DNA of 64,000 nucleotides from Pseudomonas petrae (GTDB taxonomy: Bacteria; Pseudomonadota; Gammaproteobacteria; Pseudomonadales; Pseudomonadaceae): contig NZ_JAKJXE010000005.1 in assembly GCF_021728295.1 (NCBI RefSeq), forward strand, positions 186,001 to 250,000, written 5' to 3'. This document shows positions 1 to 8,741 of the stretch, one piece after another. Within the stretch, counting starts at the first letter, position 1, and every line of letters starts with the position of its first letter. The translations under genes were made by a program, and so were the position numbers. The notes under the pieces were generated by a model that was given only the letters and a program-made list of their open reading frames with translations, was not told the DNA's origin and made no database searches.

Positions 1-275
1 AGTTACTCGAAGCGGTCAAACAGCTGAGTCGCCATCATCGGGTGCTGATTGCCAGTCTGCGAGAGGTCGTACTCGACGAGCTGCGCCAAACGCCGGTGCA
101 GACCTGGCAAGAGGCTGTCGACTATTGCGGGACGGTCGACCTGCTAAACGCACGCAGCGGGCTGCATGAGCGATTGATCGCCCATGGAATCCCGGTGCTG
201 GACGTGCGCCCCAGTGAGCTGGGGCCGGAGTTGGTGAGCCGATACATGAGCTGGAAAAAGGCCGGCGCGCTGTAG
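1..275 (+). CDS. DUF58 domain protein, C-terminal part (5' truncated by window edge)
   Basis: The reading frame is open from base 3 and stops with TAG at 273-275, so only about 90 C-terminal residues are visible. They contain the pattern HRVLIASLRE, then a helix-rich tail with LHERLIAHGIPVLDVRP and a final Tyr-Met-Ser-Trp-Lys-Lys. This resembles the end of DUF58 (von Willebrand A-like) proteins, which usually sit beside MoxR ATPase genes. Those genes are outside the window, so the family call rests on the tail alone. It converges with the PilZ gene, whose stop lies 11 bases away. No terminator is visible between them. Confidence 0.6.
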   Translation, partial: LLEAVKQLSRHHRVLIASLREVVLDELRQTPVQTWQEAVDYCGTVDLLNARSGLHERLIAHGIPVLDVRPSELGPELVSRYMSWKKAGAL

Positions 276-286
276 CGCGCTTACCT

Positions 287-646
287 TCAGGCGGACGCTT
301 CCAGCGGATAGAAGCTGAAGTAGTGCTGCAAAGCCTGAATGAGGCCAAAGTATTCCGCCGGCGCCGCTTGCAGGCGGAAGCCGGAATCGAACACGCGCGG
401 GGTTTCGTCTTCCCGACACCACAGGCAGCTGGCGTCGATATCGATGTTGTACATGCCGCTCTTGCCGTCAGGTACTTTCAGGCGCAGCTGAAAATCGGCC
501 CCCACCAGAATGGGCAGATCGCTGATCAGCATCAGGCCCTGCTCAGATACGTTCCCCAGGCAACCCAACGGTTTATCGGTGTACCGGTTGAACACTTGCA
601 GGTAGTAAGGCAGTTGGTGACGTTGTATTCGTCTTTCATTAAGCAT
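287..646 (-). CDS. PilZ domain protein (probable c-di-GMP receptor)
   Basis: A 119-residue single-domain protein. It shows the PilZ c-di-GMP signature: an arginine-rich start (ERRIQRHQL) followed about 20 residues later by NVSEQG, matching RxxxR and (D/N)xSxxG. The rest is the beta-barrel with a Cys-Leu-Trp-Cys segment near the middle. I chose the ATG at 644-646 because it sits directly before the RxxxR motif and has an AGGG-like sequence upstream. In-frame ATGs at 679 and 736 would add 11 or 30 residues but have no convincing ribosome site. Its output target is unknown. Three other c-di-GMP-linked genes occur in this window. Confidence 0.75.
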   Translation of the reverse strand: MLNERRIQRHQLPYYLQVFNRYTDKPLGCLGNVSEQGLMLISDLPILVGADFQLRLKVPDGKSGMYNIDIDASCLWCREDETPRVFDSGFRLQAAPAEYFGLIQALQHYFSFYPLEASA

Positions 647-960
647 TCGGACACTCGCCCTGAGATGACCATTGAGCATGGCCGCGCTAGTGCTTTGGGA
701 TTCGGTTGCACGGAACTGCCAGACCCGTGACGCCATAATCCATCAGTTGAAAAAACCGATGACGACATCTGACTCATTCGGCACTGGCAAAAGTCACTGA
801 TCCGAGTAGCCGATCAGCGATAACCACACCTATCGCCCCGCTTTCGGATCAGTGGCGCTGCCGCCTCCGTCAAAACACTTAGGTCCCTACCCATCGCAGC
901 CTAGCTCAGGTTTTCCCGATATCCACCCGGAAACGCAACCGTACATCCACTCGGGTGTAA
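647..960. other. Intergenic region, no gene seen
   Basis: This 314-base stretch lies between the PilZ gene and the small lipoprotein gene. Both are on the minus strand, so it should hold the PilZ promoter and the 3' end of the lipoprotein transcript. I see no clear terminator hairpin with a T tract, no RNA gene and no coding-like frame. Confidence 0.4.
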
Positions 961-1335
961 CTACCGTGAAGCAGCGCGAGGTGTGGCGGGCGGGGCCAGG
1001 TTGTCATGGCCGAGCTGATGCAAGGTATCCAGGCGGGCCTTGGCGCGGAACGCATACTCGCTTTCCGGAAACTGGGTAATGATGAACTGGTAGGTCTGCA
1101 CCGCATCCATGTAGAACTTCTGGCGTTCCAGGCACTGGCCACGCAACATCGACACTTCGGGCTGTACGTAGCGACGCGAACGGCTTTCCCGATCGACTTT
1201 CGACAGGTTGTACATCACCGCGTCACAGTCGCCCTGGGCGTAGGCGCGGTTGGCATTGTTCAAATGGCTGTTCATTGCCCAGCGGGTGCAGCCACCCAAG
1301 GCAAGCAGCGCCACTAATATCATCACGATTCGCAT
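961..1335 (-). CDS. Small lipoprotein with TPR-like repeat
   Basis: A 124-residue protein with a lipoprotein signal: Met-Arg, a hydrophobic stretch, then the lipobox LGGC with Cys16 as the predicted lipidated residue. The mature part looks like one to two tetratricopeptide-type helical hairpins (ANRAYAQGDCDAVMYNLSKV and FYMDAVQTYQFIITQFPES), as in BamD/YbgF-like envelope proteins, but it is far shorter than those. The tail is Pro/Ala-rich and probably disordered. It is read away from pyk, so the two genes share the divergent region 1336-1514. No specific function is assigned. Confidence 0.7.
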   Translation of the reverse strand: MRIVMILVALLALGGCTRWAMNSHLNNANRAYAQGDCDAVMYNLSKVDRESRSRRYVQPEVSMLRGQCLERQKFYMDAVQTYQFIITQFPESEYAFRAKARLDTLHQLGHDNLAPPATPRAASR

Positions 1336-1514
1336 GAGAGTCTCCTGTGCTCAGCCGCTATATCGGCGTATTCCGGGATTTCTTCAAGGCCGATTTGAGT
1401 GCCGCCGTCCTGCCGATTGCCCAGCGATCAGGGGGTCAGGTAGTGCAAAGGAACAATGACTACAGAGCAATACAGTAGTAGCCTCTCGCTGCGCTTCATT
1501 TAAGGAGTTTGTGC

Positions 1515-2966
1515 ATGACCGTTCGCCGCACCAAAATCGTAGCCACACTGGGCCCTGCCAGTAATTCGCCAGAAGTCATCGAGAAGCTGATTCTTGCTGG
1601 CCTGGACGTCGCCCGCCTGAACTTCTCCCACGGCACGCCCGACGAGCACAAGGCTCGCGCGAAGCTGATCCGCGACATCGCCGCCAAGAACGGCCGGTTC
1701 GTCGCGTTGCTGGGTGACCTTCAAGGCCCGAAAATCCGCATCGCCAAATTCGTCAACAAGAAGATCGAGCTGAAGGTAGGTGACAAGTTCATCTTCTCCA
1801 CCAGCCATCCTCTGACCGACGGCAACCAGGATATCGTCGGTATCGATTACCCCGATCTGGTCAAGGACTGCGGTGTCGGCGACGAGTTGCTGCTGGATGA
1901 TGGGCGCGTGGTCATGCGCGTTGACACGCAAACCGCCGATGCACTGCATTGCACCGTGACCATTGGCGGCCCGCTGTCGGATCACAAAGGCATCAACCGT
2001 CGCGGCGGCGGCCTCACAGCTCCGGCGCTGACCGAGAAAGACAAGCAGGACATCAAGCTTGCTGCCGAAATGGACCTGGATTACCTGGCCGTTTCGTTCC
2101 CGCGTGATGCGGCGGACATGGAATACGCGCGCAAACTGCGTGACGAGTCCGGCGGCACGGCCTGGCTGGTGGCGAAGATCGAACGCGCCGAAGCCGTTGC
2201 CAACGACGAAACCCTCGATGCGCTGATCCGCGCCAGCGATGCGGTCATGGTTGCCCGTGGCGACCTGGGCGTGGAAATCGGCGATGCCGAGCTGGTAGGC
2301 GTCCAGAAGAAAATCATCCTGCACGCACGTCGCCATAACAAGGCGGTGATCGTTGCCACGCAGATGATGGAATCGATGATTTCAAGCCCCATGCCAACCC
2401 GCGCTGAAGTGTCCGACGTGGCCAACGCCGTGCTCGACTACACCGACGCCGTGATGCTGTCCGCTGAAAGTGCCGCAGGTTCCTATCCGGTCGAAGCCGT
2501 TGAAGCGATGGCGCGTATCTGCGTCGGCGCCGAGCGTCATCCGACCGGCAAGACCTCCAGCCACCGCGTCGGTCACTCGTTCACCCGTTGTGACGAAAGC
2601 ATCGCGCTGGCCGCCATGTACACCGCCAACCATTTCCCTGGCGTGAAAGCGATCATCGCGTTGACTGAAAGCGGCTACACCCCGCTGATCATGTCGCGCA
2701 TTCGCTCCTCGGTGCCGATCTACGCGTTTTCCCCACACCGCGGCACCCAGGCGCGCGCGGCGATGTTCCGTGGCGTTTACACCATTCCGTTCGACCCGGC
2801 GGCACTGCCGGCCGGTCAGGTCAGCCAGTCAGCTGTGGACGAACTGGTCAAACGCGGTCTGGTTGAGCAAGGCGACTGGGTAATCCTGACCAAGGGCGAC
2901 AGCTACCACACCATCGGCGGCACCAACGGCATGAAGATCCTGCACGTCGGCGACCCAATGGTTTAA
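1515..2966 (+). CDS. pykA: Pyruvate kinase
   Basis: Converts phosphoenolpyruvate and ADP to pyruvate and ATP, the last step of glycolysis and the Entner-Doudoroff route. The 483-residue product starts with RRTKIVATLGPAS, has the substrate-binding LNFSHG segment, the pyruvate kinase signature region with LVAKIERAEAV (catalytic Lys and metal-binding Glu), the ARGDLGVE loop and the MMESM/PTRAEVSDVANAV stretch. Length and sequence fit the PykA-type enzyme of pseudomonads. The ATG at 1515 follows AAGGAG (1502-1507) at ideal spacing. An in-frame TTG six bases upstream is less likely. It ends in a shared bidirectional terminator. Confidence 0.97.
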   Translation: MTVRRTKIVATLGPASNSPEVIEKLILAGLDVARLNFSHGTPDEHKARAKLIRDIAAKNGRFVALLGDLQGPKIRIAKFVNKKIELKVGDKFIFSTSHPLTDGNQDIVGIDYPDLVKDCGVGDELLLDDGRVVMRVDTQTADALHCTVTIGGPLSDHKGINRRGGGLTAPALTEKDKQDIKLAAEMDLDYLAVSFPRDAADMEYARKLRDESGGTAWLVAKIERAEAVANDETLDALIRASDAVMVARGDLGVEIGDAELVGVQKKIILHARRHNKAVIVATQMMESMISSPMPTRAEVSDVANAVLDYTDAVMLSAESAAGSYPVEAVEAMARICVGAERHPTGKTSSHRVGHSFTRCDESIALAAMYTANHFPGVKAIIALTESGYTPLIMSRIRSSVPIYAFSPHRGTQARAAMFRGVYTIPFDPAALPAGQVSQSAVDELVKRGLVEQGDWVILTKGDSYHTIGGTNGMKILHVGDPMV

Positions 2967-2982
2967 GCGACACCGCAACACT

Positions 2983-3017
2983 AAAAAGCCCCGCCTCGTG
3001 AGAGTGCGGGGCTTTTT
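2983..3017. terminator. Bidirectional rho-independent terminator
   Basis: GCCCCGC and GCGGGGC arms are separated by a short loop and flanked by A5 on the left and T5 on the right. It can terminate both pykA (plus) and the converging ferredoxin reductase operon (minus). Confidence 0.9.
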
Positions 3018-3041
3018 CATGTCCTGAAGACGCAAGGGCTG

Positions 3042-3980
3042 TCAGCCCTTCTCCACAAACACGTCCGCCAGTAACTGACTGCGCGGCAGTCCTGCGATGA
3101 ACAGCCGCTTTGAAAACGCCTCGACGCTGGTGGGCGATCCGCAAACGAGCGCGATGGTCTGACGGGATGTCACGCGCAACGTACCCAGCACAGCCGCGAA
3201 GGCTGATAGCTCGATCAACTCCACACGCAGGTTCGAATGCTGGTTCGCCAGCCCGCCGAGAGCGCCGGCCAGATAATGCTCCTGGGGTTCACGTGCCAGA
3301 TGCAGCAGGCGAATTTCGCCCTGATGCCCCTGCCGCAACGCCTCGCGCAGCACTCCCCACAACGGCGCCAGTCCCGTGCCTGCCGCCAGCAGCCACAGCG
3401 GCCGGTCCTGCCAGTCGGGGTCATAGCGCAGCGCGCCGCCCTGCAGTTCGCCGAGGCGAATCGGATCATCGTTTTTCAGCGTGCGCGCGACATCAGCGAA
3501 AGCGCCCGGGCGCTGGCAATCAATATGAAATTCAAGAAAGGGATTGTCTCCCGGCACGCTCGCCAACGAGTAAGGCCGCGCCACGCCGCTTTCGGTCCAG
3601 AGCACCAGGTGCTGACCGACGCGATAGCGCAACGGGCGTTCGGGGTTCAGTCGCAAGCGCAGCACCGACGGGCTCAGCCAGTCCGCACCAACGACGGTTG
3701 CCGGCAAGCCATCGCGCATGGGATCGAAGATTTCGACGGTCAGGTCGCTCGTCACCCGGCACTGGCACGACAGCCGCCAGCCCTGGGCACGCTTGTCGGC
3801 ATCCAGCGCATCGGGTGCGGTGTCCAGCGGATCACCACTGACGCATCGCACCATACACGCGTGGCAACTGCCGGCTCGGCAACTGTAGGGGACGGACAAC
3901 CCGGCGTCGTTAAGCGCGTCGAGCAAATTGGCCGCAGGCGCCACCGACCATTGCCGGTCGCCCACACGCAACTCAGGCAT
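3042..3980 (-). CDS. 2Fe-2S ferredoxin / FAD-NAD(P) oxidoreductase
   Basis: A 312-residue electron-transfer protein. The N-terminal plant-type ferredoxin domain (about 1-90) has the cluster ligands Cys34, Cys39, Cys42 and a fourth at Cys72. It is followed by a ferredoxin-NADP reductase module with the FAD motif RPYSLAS and the NAD(P)-binding GTGLAPLWG and CGSP motifs. This is the architecture of flavin/iron-sulfur reductases that feed oxygenases, but no oxygenase gene is nearby. The start overlaps the end of the GGDEF gene by 8 bases, so the two are probably translated together. The same pair occurs at PA4331-PA4332 in P. aeruginosa. The acceptor is unknown. Confidence 0.85.
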   Translation of the reverse strand: MPELRVGDRQWSVAPAANLLDALNDAGLSVPYSCRAGSCHACMVRCVSGDPLDTAPDALDADKRAQGWRLSCQCRVTSDLTVEIFDPMRDGLPATVVGADWLSPSVLRLRLNPERPLRYRVGQHLVLWTESGVARPYSLASVPGDNPFLEFHIDCQRPGAFADVARTLKNDDPIRLGELQGGALRYDPDWQDRPLWLLAAGTGLAPLWGVLREALRQGHQGEIRLLHLAREPQEHYLAGALGGLANQHSNLRVELIELSAFAAVLGTLRVTSRQTIALVCGSPTSVEAFSKRLFIAGLPRSQLLADVFVEKG

Positions 3981-5094
3981 CGGCGTAATCCCAGGCGCCG
4001 TGGCAACGGTTACGGCCCTGGTGCTTGGCGCGATACAGCGACTGGTCGGCCCGTTGCAGCGCGCGGTCCATGTGATCGCCGCGCTCGATAACCGTCATGC
4101 CGATCGACAGGCTCAGGTCCAGTTCAGGAAACTCGGGCAGCGTGACATGGGTAAAAGCGAGTCGGATACGTTCGCAGCAATCGACCAGTTGCGCACGGGT
4201 GCAACGCGGAATCAGCAGCACGAATTCCTCACCGCCATAGCGCGCGAGGATGTCGTCGGAGCGCAGGCACTGGGCAGCGGTTTTGCCGAACATCTGCAGC
4301 ACACGGTCCCCCGCCGCATGACCGTGAATATCGTTGACCCGCTTGAAGTGATCGAGGTCGATCAGCGCCAGACCGGCGGTGTAATTGCCGTCCATGAGCT
4401 CAAGTTCCCGGGTCGCTATGCGCAGGAAGTGACGGCGGTTACAGAGGTTGGTCAGTTCGTCGGTGGAAGCCAGCTCTTCGAGCTGTAGCATCATTCCGCG
4501 CAGGGTTTCCTGATGCGCCTGCAGGGTGATCCGGCGCTGATGCATGCGGTTGCGCGAGTTCTGCACGAAGCGCGCGAACAGGCACAGCCAGGAGAAAACG
4601 ATGAACAGCGCGCAGGTCTGAATCGCCGCCAGTCCAGGATCGGAGAGCCGTCCGTGACTGGCGTCCCACAGGTTGACCCCAGCGAATCCCACCAGGGCGA
4701 ACAGGGCGCACCGCGCGAAGATACTGAGGCGCAGGTGAAACAGTCCGAACATCAGCACCAACACGTAAACGACCAGAAAGGTGCCGCGGGAGGCTTCCAT
4801 ATGGCTGATCAGAAACGTCTGCCAGCCCAGCCCCAGCAGCACCTGAAACTCGGTCAGGCTGGGGTCTTTGAAGCGCCGGTTGTAGCCCCCGAAAAACACC
4901 AGGCTTAAAGCCGCCTGACAGAAGAGCACCAGCACACTGGTGGACCAGATGCCGAAAAAAGTGGCGTGATAGTAGCCGGTAAAATACGCCATCCATACGA
5001 GCATCAGCCCCAGCACATAGGTGCCGGTAGCGAGCGCGAAACGTTTCAGCAGCAAACGCTGGATAGTTTGGGCATTCACTCGTTGACTCATCAT
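3973..5094 (-). CDS. sadC: Membrane diguanylate cyclase, SadC-position
   Basis: Makes c-di-GMP from two GTP. The 373-residue protein has five to six hydrophobic segments (about 15-195), then a GGDEF domain with STDELTNLCNRRHF, DLDHFKRVND, the active GGEEF at about 287-291 and an intact RSDD inhibitory site five residues before it. It should therefore be active and product-inhibited. Its place between the ferredoxin reductase and fumarase genes matches SadC (PA4332), which controls the attachment/motility switch. As I recall, SadC of P. aeruginosa is about 100 residues longer, so orthology is by synteny and topology. I prefer the ATG at 5092-5094. The upstream TTG at 5124 is unlikely. Confidence 0.75.
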   Translation of the reverse strand: MMSQRVNAQTIQRLLLKRFALATGTYVLGLMLVWMAYFTGYYHATFFGIWSTSVLVLFCQAALSLVFFGGYNRRFKDPSLTEFQVLLGLGWQTFLISHMEASRGTFLVVYVLVLMFGLFHLRLSIFARCALFALVGFAGVNLWDASHGRLSDPGLAAIQTCALFIVFSWLCLFARFVQNSRNRMHQRRITLQAHQETLRGMMLQLEELASTDELTNLCNRRHFLRIATRELELMDGNYTAGLALIDLDHFKRVNDIHGHAAGDRVLQMFGKTAAQCLRSDDILARYGGEEFVLLIPRCTRAQLVDCCERIRLAFTHVTLPEFPELDLSLSIGMTVIERGDHMDRALQRADQSLYRAKHQGRNRCHGAWDYADA

Positions 5095-5492
5095 GGGTAT
5101 TAAGGGTCCGTCCCGTACCGGCAAGATGACCTGTGATACTTTTCAGGCACCAGATCGAAGCAATCCTGCGCCGTGCGCGGTAATGCAGGCAGCTTGCCAC
5201 TGTAGTGCTTGCGCAAAAAAATGACTATTCAAATTCCTGTGTTCCAGACGGCCGTAACAATCTGTTTCATCCATGTATCAGTGGTGCATGTTGTACGATG
5301 CTTGACCACTGTTAATCACTGGCAGATGTACCTGAAGAGACCTCGGGTTATACTGCCGCGCCTTTTTTACCACGACCTGCCGAGGTGTTGCCCGGCTGTC
5401 TGACGCCTGATCAAGATGCCTTCATCCGGCCTAAGCGGTACTGTCGCCACCCGCAATTCGAATGTTCCCGCCAAATCAGAGGAGCGCGCCCA
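5095..5492. promoter_or_regulatory. Divergent intergenic region sadC/fumA
   Basis: This 398-base region holds the start regions of the minus-strand sadC operon and the plus-strand fumarase gene. A good sigma-70-like -10 hexamer TATACT is at 5349-5354 on the plus strand, but no well-placed -35 is seen. A 64-codon frame at 5209-5403 shows no recognisable features and I do not call it a gene. Confidence 0.35.
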
Positions 5493-7016
5493 ATGACCGT
5501 GATCAAGCAAGATGACCTGATCCAGAGTGTCGCTGACGCCTTGCAGTTCATTTCTTATTACCACCCCGTTGACTTCATTCAGGCCATGCACGAGGCCTAC
5601 CTGCGTGAGGAATCCCCCGCCGCACGGGATTCCATGGCCCAGATTCTGATCAACTCGCGCATGTGCGCCACCGGTCATCGGCCGATCTGCCAGGACACCG
5701 GCATTGTCACCGTGTTCGTCCGCGTCGGCATGGACGTGCGCTGGGATGGGGCGACCATGGGCCTGGACGACATGATCAACGAAGGCGTGCGTCGCGCCTA
5801 CAACCTGCCGGAAAACGTCTTGCGCGCCTCGATCCTCGCCGATCCGGCCGGCGCCCGCAAGAACACCAAGGACAACACACCTGCCGTCATTCATTACTCC
5901 ATCGTCCCGGGTAACACCGTGGAAGTGGACGTGGCGGCCAAGGGCGGCGGTTCGGAAAACAAATCGAAGATGGCGATGCTCAACCCATCCGACTCGATCG
6001 TCGACTGGGTGCTGAAAACCGTGCCGACCATGGGCGCTGGCTGGTGCCCACCGGGCATGCTCGGCATCGGCATCGGCGGTACCGCCGAGAAAGCCGCGGT
6101 CATGGCCAAGGAAGTCTTGATGGAATCCATCGACATCCACGAGCTCAAGGCACGCGGCCCGTCGAACCGTCTGGAAGAAATGCGTCTGGAGCTGTTCGAG
6201 AAGGTCAACCAGTTGGGCATCGGCGCCCAGGGCCTCGGCGGTCTGACCACCGTGCTCGACGTCAAGATCATGGATTACCCGACCCACGCCGCGTCGCTGC
6301 CGGTGTGCATGATCCCCAACTGCGCCGCCACCCGTCACGCCCACTTCGTGCTCGACGGCTCCGGCCCCGCTTCGCTGGAAGCGCCGCCGCTGGACGCCTA
6401 CCCGGAAATCGTCTGGGAAGCCGGCCCGTCGGCTCGTCGGGTCAACCTCGACACGCTGACGCCGGAAGACGTGCAGAGCTGGAAGCCAGGCGAAACCGTC
6501 CTGCTCAACGGCAAGATGCTCACCGGACGCGACGCGGCGCACAAGCGCATGGTCGAGATGCTGAACAAGGGTGAGACCCTGCCGGTCGATCTGAAAGGTC
6601 GCTTCATCTATTACGTCGGCCCGGTTGATCCGGTCGGTGACGAAGTGGTGGGGCCTGCCGGTCCGACCACCGCGACGCGGATGGACAAGTTCACCCGCCA
6701 GATCCTCGAGCAGACCGGCCTGCTGGGCATGATCGGCAAATCCGAGCGCGGCCCGACCGCCATCGAAGCGATCAAGGACCATAAGGCCGTTTACCTGATG
6801 GCCGTCGGCGGCGCCGCTTATCTGGTCGCTCAGGCAATCAAGAAGTCGCAAGTGCTGGCCTTCCCTGAAATGGGCATGGAAGCGATCTACGAGTTCGAGG
6901 TCAAGGACATGCCGGTCACTGTTGCGGTCGACAGCAAGGGCGAGTCGGTCCACATCACCGGCCCTGCCATCTGGCAGAAGAAGATCAGTGAAAGCCTGGC
7001 GGTCGAAGTGCAATAA
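5493..7016 (+). CDS. fumA: Class I fumarate hydratase (4Fe-4S)
   Basis: Interconverts fumarate and L-malate in the TCA cycle with an oxygen-sensitive 4Fe-4S cluster. The 507-residue length is typical of single-chain class I fumarases. The three conserved cysteine regions are visible: HRPICQDTGI, GAGWCPPGMLG and MIPNCAATRHAHF. The C-terminal beta domain contains DQ-like segments GPTTATRMD and GMIGKSERGP. The ATG at 5493 is preceded by AGAGGAG (5478-5484). The frame is open further upstream, but there is no better start there. A strong terminator follows. Confidence 0.95.
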   Translation: MTVIKQDDLIQSVADALQFISYYHPVDFIQAMHEAYLREESPAARDSMAQILINSRMCATGHRPICQDTGIVTVFVRVGMDVRWDGATMGLDDMINEGVRRAYNLPENVLRASILADPAGARKNTKDNTPAVIHYSIVPGNTVEVDVAAKGGGSENKSKMAMLNPSDSIVDWVLKTVPTMGAGWCPPGMLGIGIGGTAEKAAVMAKEVLMESIDIHELKARGPSNRLEEMRLELFEKVNQLGIGAQGLGGLTTVLDVKIMDYPTHAASLPVCMIPNCAATRHAHFVLDGSGPASLEAPPLDAYPEIVWEAGPSARRVNLDTLTPEDVQSWKPGETVLLNGKMLTGRDAAHKRMVEMLNKGETLPVDLKGRFIYYVGPVDPVGDEVVGPAGPTTATRMDKFTRQILEQTGLLGMIGKSERGPTAIEAIKDHKAVYLMAVGGAAYLVAQAIKKSQVLAFPEMGMEAIYEFEVKDMPVTVAVDSKGESVHITGPAIWQKKISESLAVEVQ

Positions 7017-7038
7017 GCGTTTCAACGCTAAAACAAAC

Positions 7039-7066
7039 AAGCCCGACCTGCGTGTCGGGCTTTTTT
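7039..7066 (+). terminator. Rho-independent terminator of fumA
   Basis: An AAGCCCGAC / GTCGGGCTT hairpin with a six-base loop and a T6 tail, 22 bases after the fumA stop. Confidence 0.9.
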
Positions 7067-7095
7067 GTGGGCGACATCGGTGCGTTACCGGGCGC

Positions 7096-8253
7096 TTAGC
7101 CGCGCCGATCCAGCACATTCACCACAAGCCGATCCAGCCATCCCCACACCCGCTCCTGAACCCGCCGCCACAGCGGTCTGGATTTCCAGGCGTCCAGGGT
7201 GATTTCGCTGCTCACGGCGAAATCCTTGGTGAAGCTGGTGGCCACGGCGAGGGTCAGCGCGGGGTCGATCGCTTCGAGGTTGGCTTCCAGATTGAAGCGC
7301 AGGTTCCAGTGATCGAAGTTGCACGAGCCCACGCTGACCCAGTCGTCGATCAGCACCATTTTCAGGTGCAGAAAGCACGGTTGGTACTCGAAGATTTTGA
7401 CCCCGGCCTTGAGCAGGCGCGGGTAATACCGGTGACCCGCATAGCGAACCGACGGGTGATCGGTGCGCGGCCCGGTCAGCAACAGGCGCACGTCGACGCC
7501 CCGGGAGGCCGCGCGACGCAACGCGCGGCGGACTTTCCAGGTTGGCAGAAAATACGGCGTTGCCAGCCATATGCGCGTCTTGCTGGTGTTCAGCGCGCGC
7601 ACCAGGGACTGCACGATATCCCGATGCTGACGGGAGTCGGCATACGCCACACGTCCCAGTCCATGCCCACCGACGGGCGCCTTGGGCAAGCGCGGCAGGC
7701 CGAAGTTTTCCGCCGGCCGCCACGCTCGTCGCCGAGGGTTGGCGTGAAACTGGCGGTCGAACAGCGCTTGCCAGTCGATCACCAGCGGGCCGCGAATTTC
7801 CACCATCACCTCATGCCACTCGCTGCTGTTCAGGTCCGGGCGCCAGAACTCATCAGTGACGCCGGTCCCGCCCACCACCGCCAGCTCTTTATCGACCAGC
7901 AGCAGTTTGCGGTGGTCGCGGTAGAGGTTTCGAAAGCCACGCCGCCAATGGACGGGATTATAGAAACGCAGGATGACGCCGGCCTCTGTCAGGCGCTTGC
8001 GCAGGCTGAGGGTGAAAGCCGCTGCGCCGAAGCCATCGAACAGACACCGCACAATGACCCCGCGACTCGCCGCACTGACCAGCGCCTGCACGATCGCTTC
8101 GGCACAGGCGCCGGCCTCGACCAGATACAGTTCGAGCTCGATCTGCTGCTGCGCGCCTTCGATCGCGGCGATCATGCGCGGAAAAAACGCCGGGCCGTCG
8201 ATCAGCAGGTTGAACTGATTTTCTTCGCGCCACGGGAAAATCGCGCCCTTCAT
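7096..8253 (-). CDS. clsB: ClsB-like cardiolipin synthase / phospholipase D family protein
   Basis: A 385-residue member of the phospholipase D superfamily with two HKD motifs: His114-Lys116-Asp121 (HRKLLLVDK) and His296-Lys298-Asp303 (HLKMVLIDD). Each is followed by the Gly-rich strand expected of the family. It lacks long N-terminal membrane helices, as in ClsB/YbhO enzymes that make cardiolipin or phosphatidyl-glycerol derivatives by transphosphatidylation. Exact substrate preference cannot be read from sequence. It lies alone on the minus strand, 149 bases downstream of the small membrane-protein gene, and converges with fumA. Confidence 0.85.
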   Translation of the reverse strand: MKGAIFPWREENQFNLLIDGPAFFPRMIAAIEGAQQQIELELYLVEAGACAEAIVQALVSAASRGVIVRCLFDGFGAAAFTLSLRKRLTEAGVILRFYNPVHWRRGFRNLYRDHRKLLLVDKELAVVGGTGVTDEFWRPDLNSSEWHEVMVEIRGPLVIDWQALFDRQFHANPRRRAWRPAENFGLPRLPKAPVGGHGLGRVAYADSRQHRDIVQSLVRALNTSKTRIWLATPYFLPTWKVRRALRRAASRGVDVRLLLTGPRTDHPSVRYAGHRYYPRLLKAGVKIFEYQPCFLHLKMVLIDDWVSVGSCNFDHWNLRFNLEANLEAIDPALTLAVATSFTKDFAVSSEITLDAWKSRPLWRRVQERVWGWLDRLVVNVLDRRG

Positions 8254-8402
8254 GGTCGGCTCGCCTTGGCGGTAAGGGGACAGGCTTCAGCGGCGCTTGC
8301 CGAGCGGGCAAGCGAGGAAGGAATGCGAATGGACATGCGGACTCCAGAGGGTGCGATACGCAACCCTATCCGCCTGTCTGACCGCAGGCAAACTTCAACG
8401 TT

Positions 8403-8741
8403 CTACGGCACCGGCGGCGACAACCGACAGCCCTGGCGCGGGCCCTCCCATTGCGCTGCGCTCTCGCGGCCCCACCCTCTCGCGGTGATGCGTTTGTTCA
8501 GGGCGTCTTCGTTGATGGTGCTCGGCAGCCATTGCTTCACGTAGCTCTGGCAGTAGTGCGCCGGGTTGTTCATGACAAAGCGGCATGAACAATATTCCTT
8601 GGCGGTGTAAGCGCTGATGATGCTGGGGAACACCTGCAGCTGGACGCGCCAGTTCCACATCAGGCCGGCGATGATCAGCAGAACCAGCAGGGCGAGACTG
8701 CCAAACGGGCGGCGTCGGATGAATGCTTTGCGAGCGTTCAT
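8403..8741 (-). CDS. Small membrane protein coupled to serine hydrolase
   Basis: A 112-residue protein with one N-terminal transmembrane helix (LALLVLLIIAGLMWNW, about residues 16-31) and an outside domain containing a cysteine-rich EYCSCRF segment and a further Cys (HYCQSY). It ends in a polar tail. Its ATG overlaps the stop of the serine hydrolase gene by four bases (ATGA), a strong sign of translational coupling. Proteins of this type next to such hydrolases are sometimes labelled amidase in pseudomonads, but I see no catalytic motif. Function unknown; possibly a membrane partner of the hydrolase. Confidence 0.7.
   Translation of the reverse strand: MNARKAFIRRRPFGSLALLVLLIIAGLMWNWRVQLQVFPSIISAYTAKEYCSCRFVMNNPAHYCQSYVKQWLPSTINEDALNKRITARGWGRESAAQWEGPRQGCRLSPPVP

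Noticed and set aside
5209..5403. 64-codon frame in the sadC/fumA intergenic region
   Set aside because: No ribosome site, no domain, and composition unlike the flanking genes.
5367..7118. 583-codon frame antisense to fumA
   Set aside because: A shadow of codon bias in a clear fumarase gene; no recognisable domain and no start signal.
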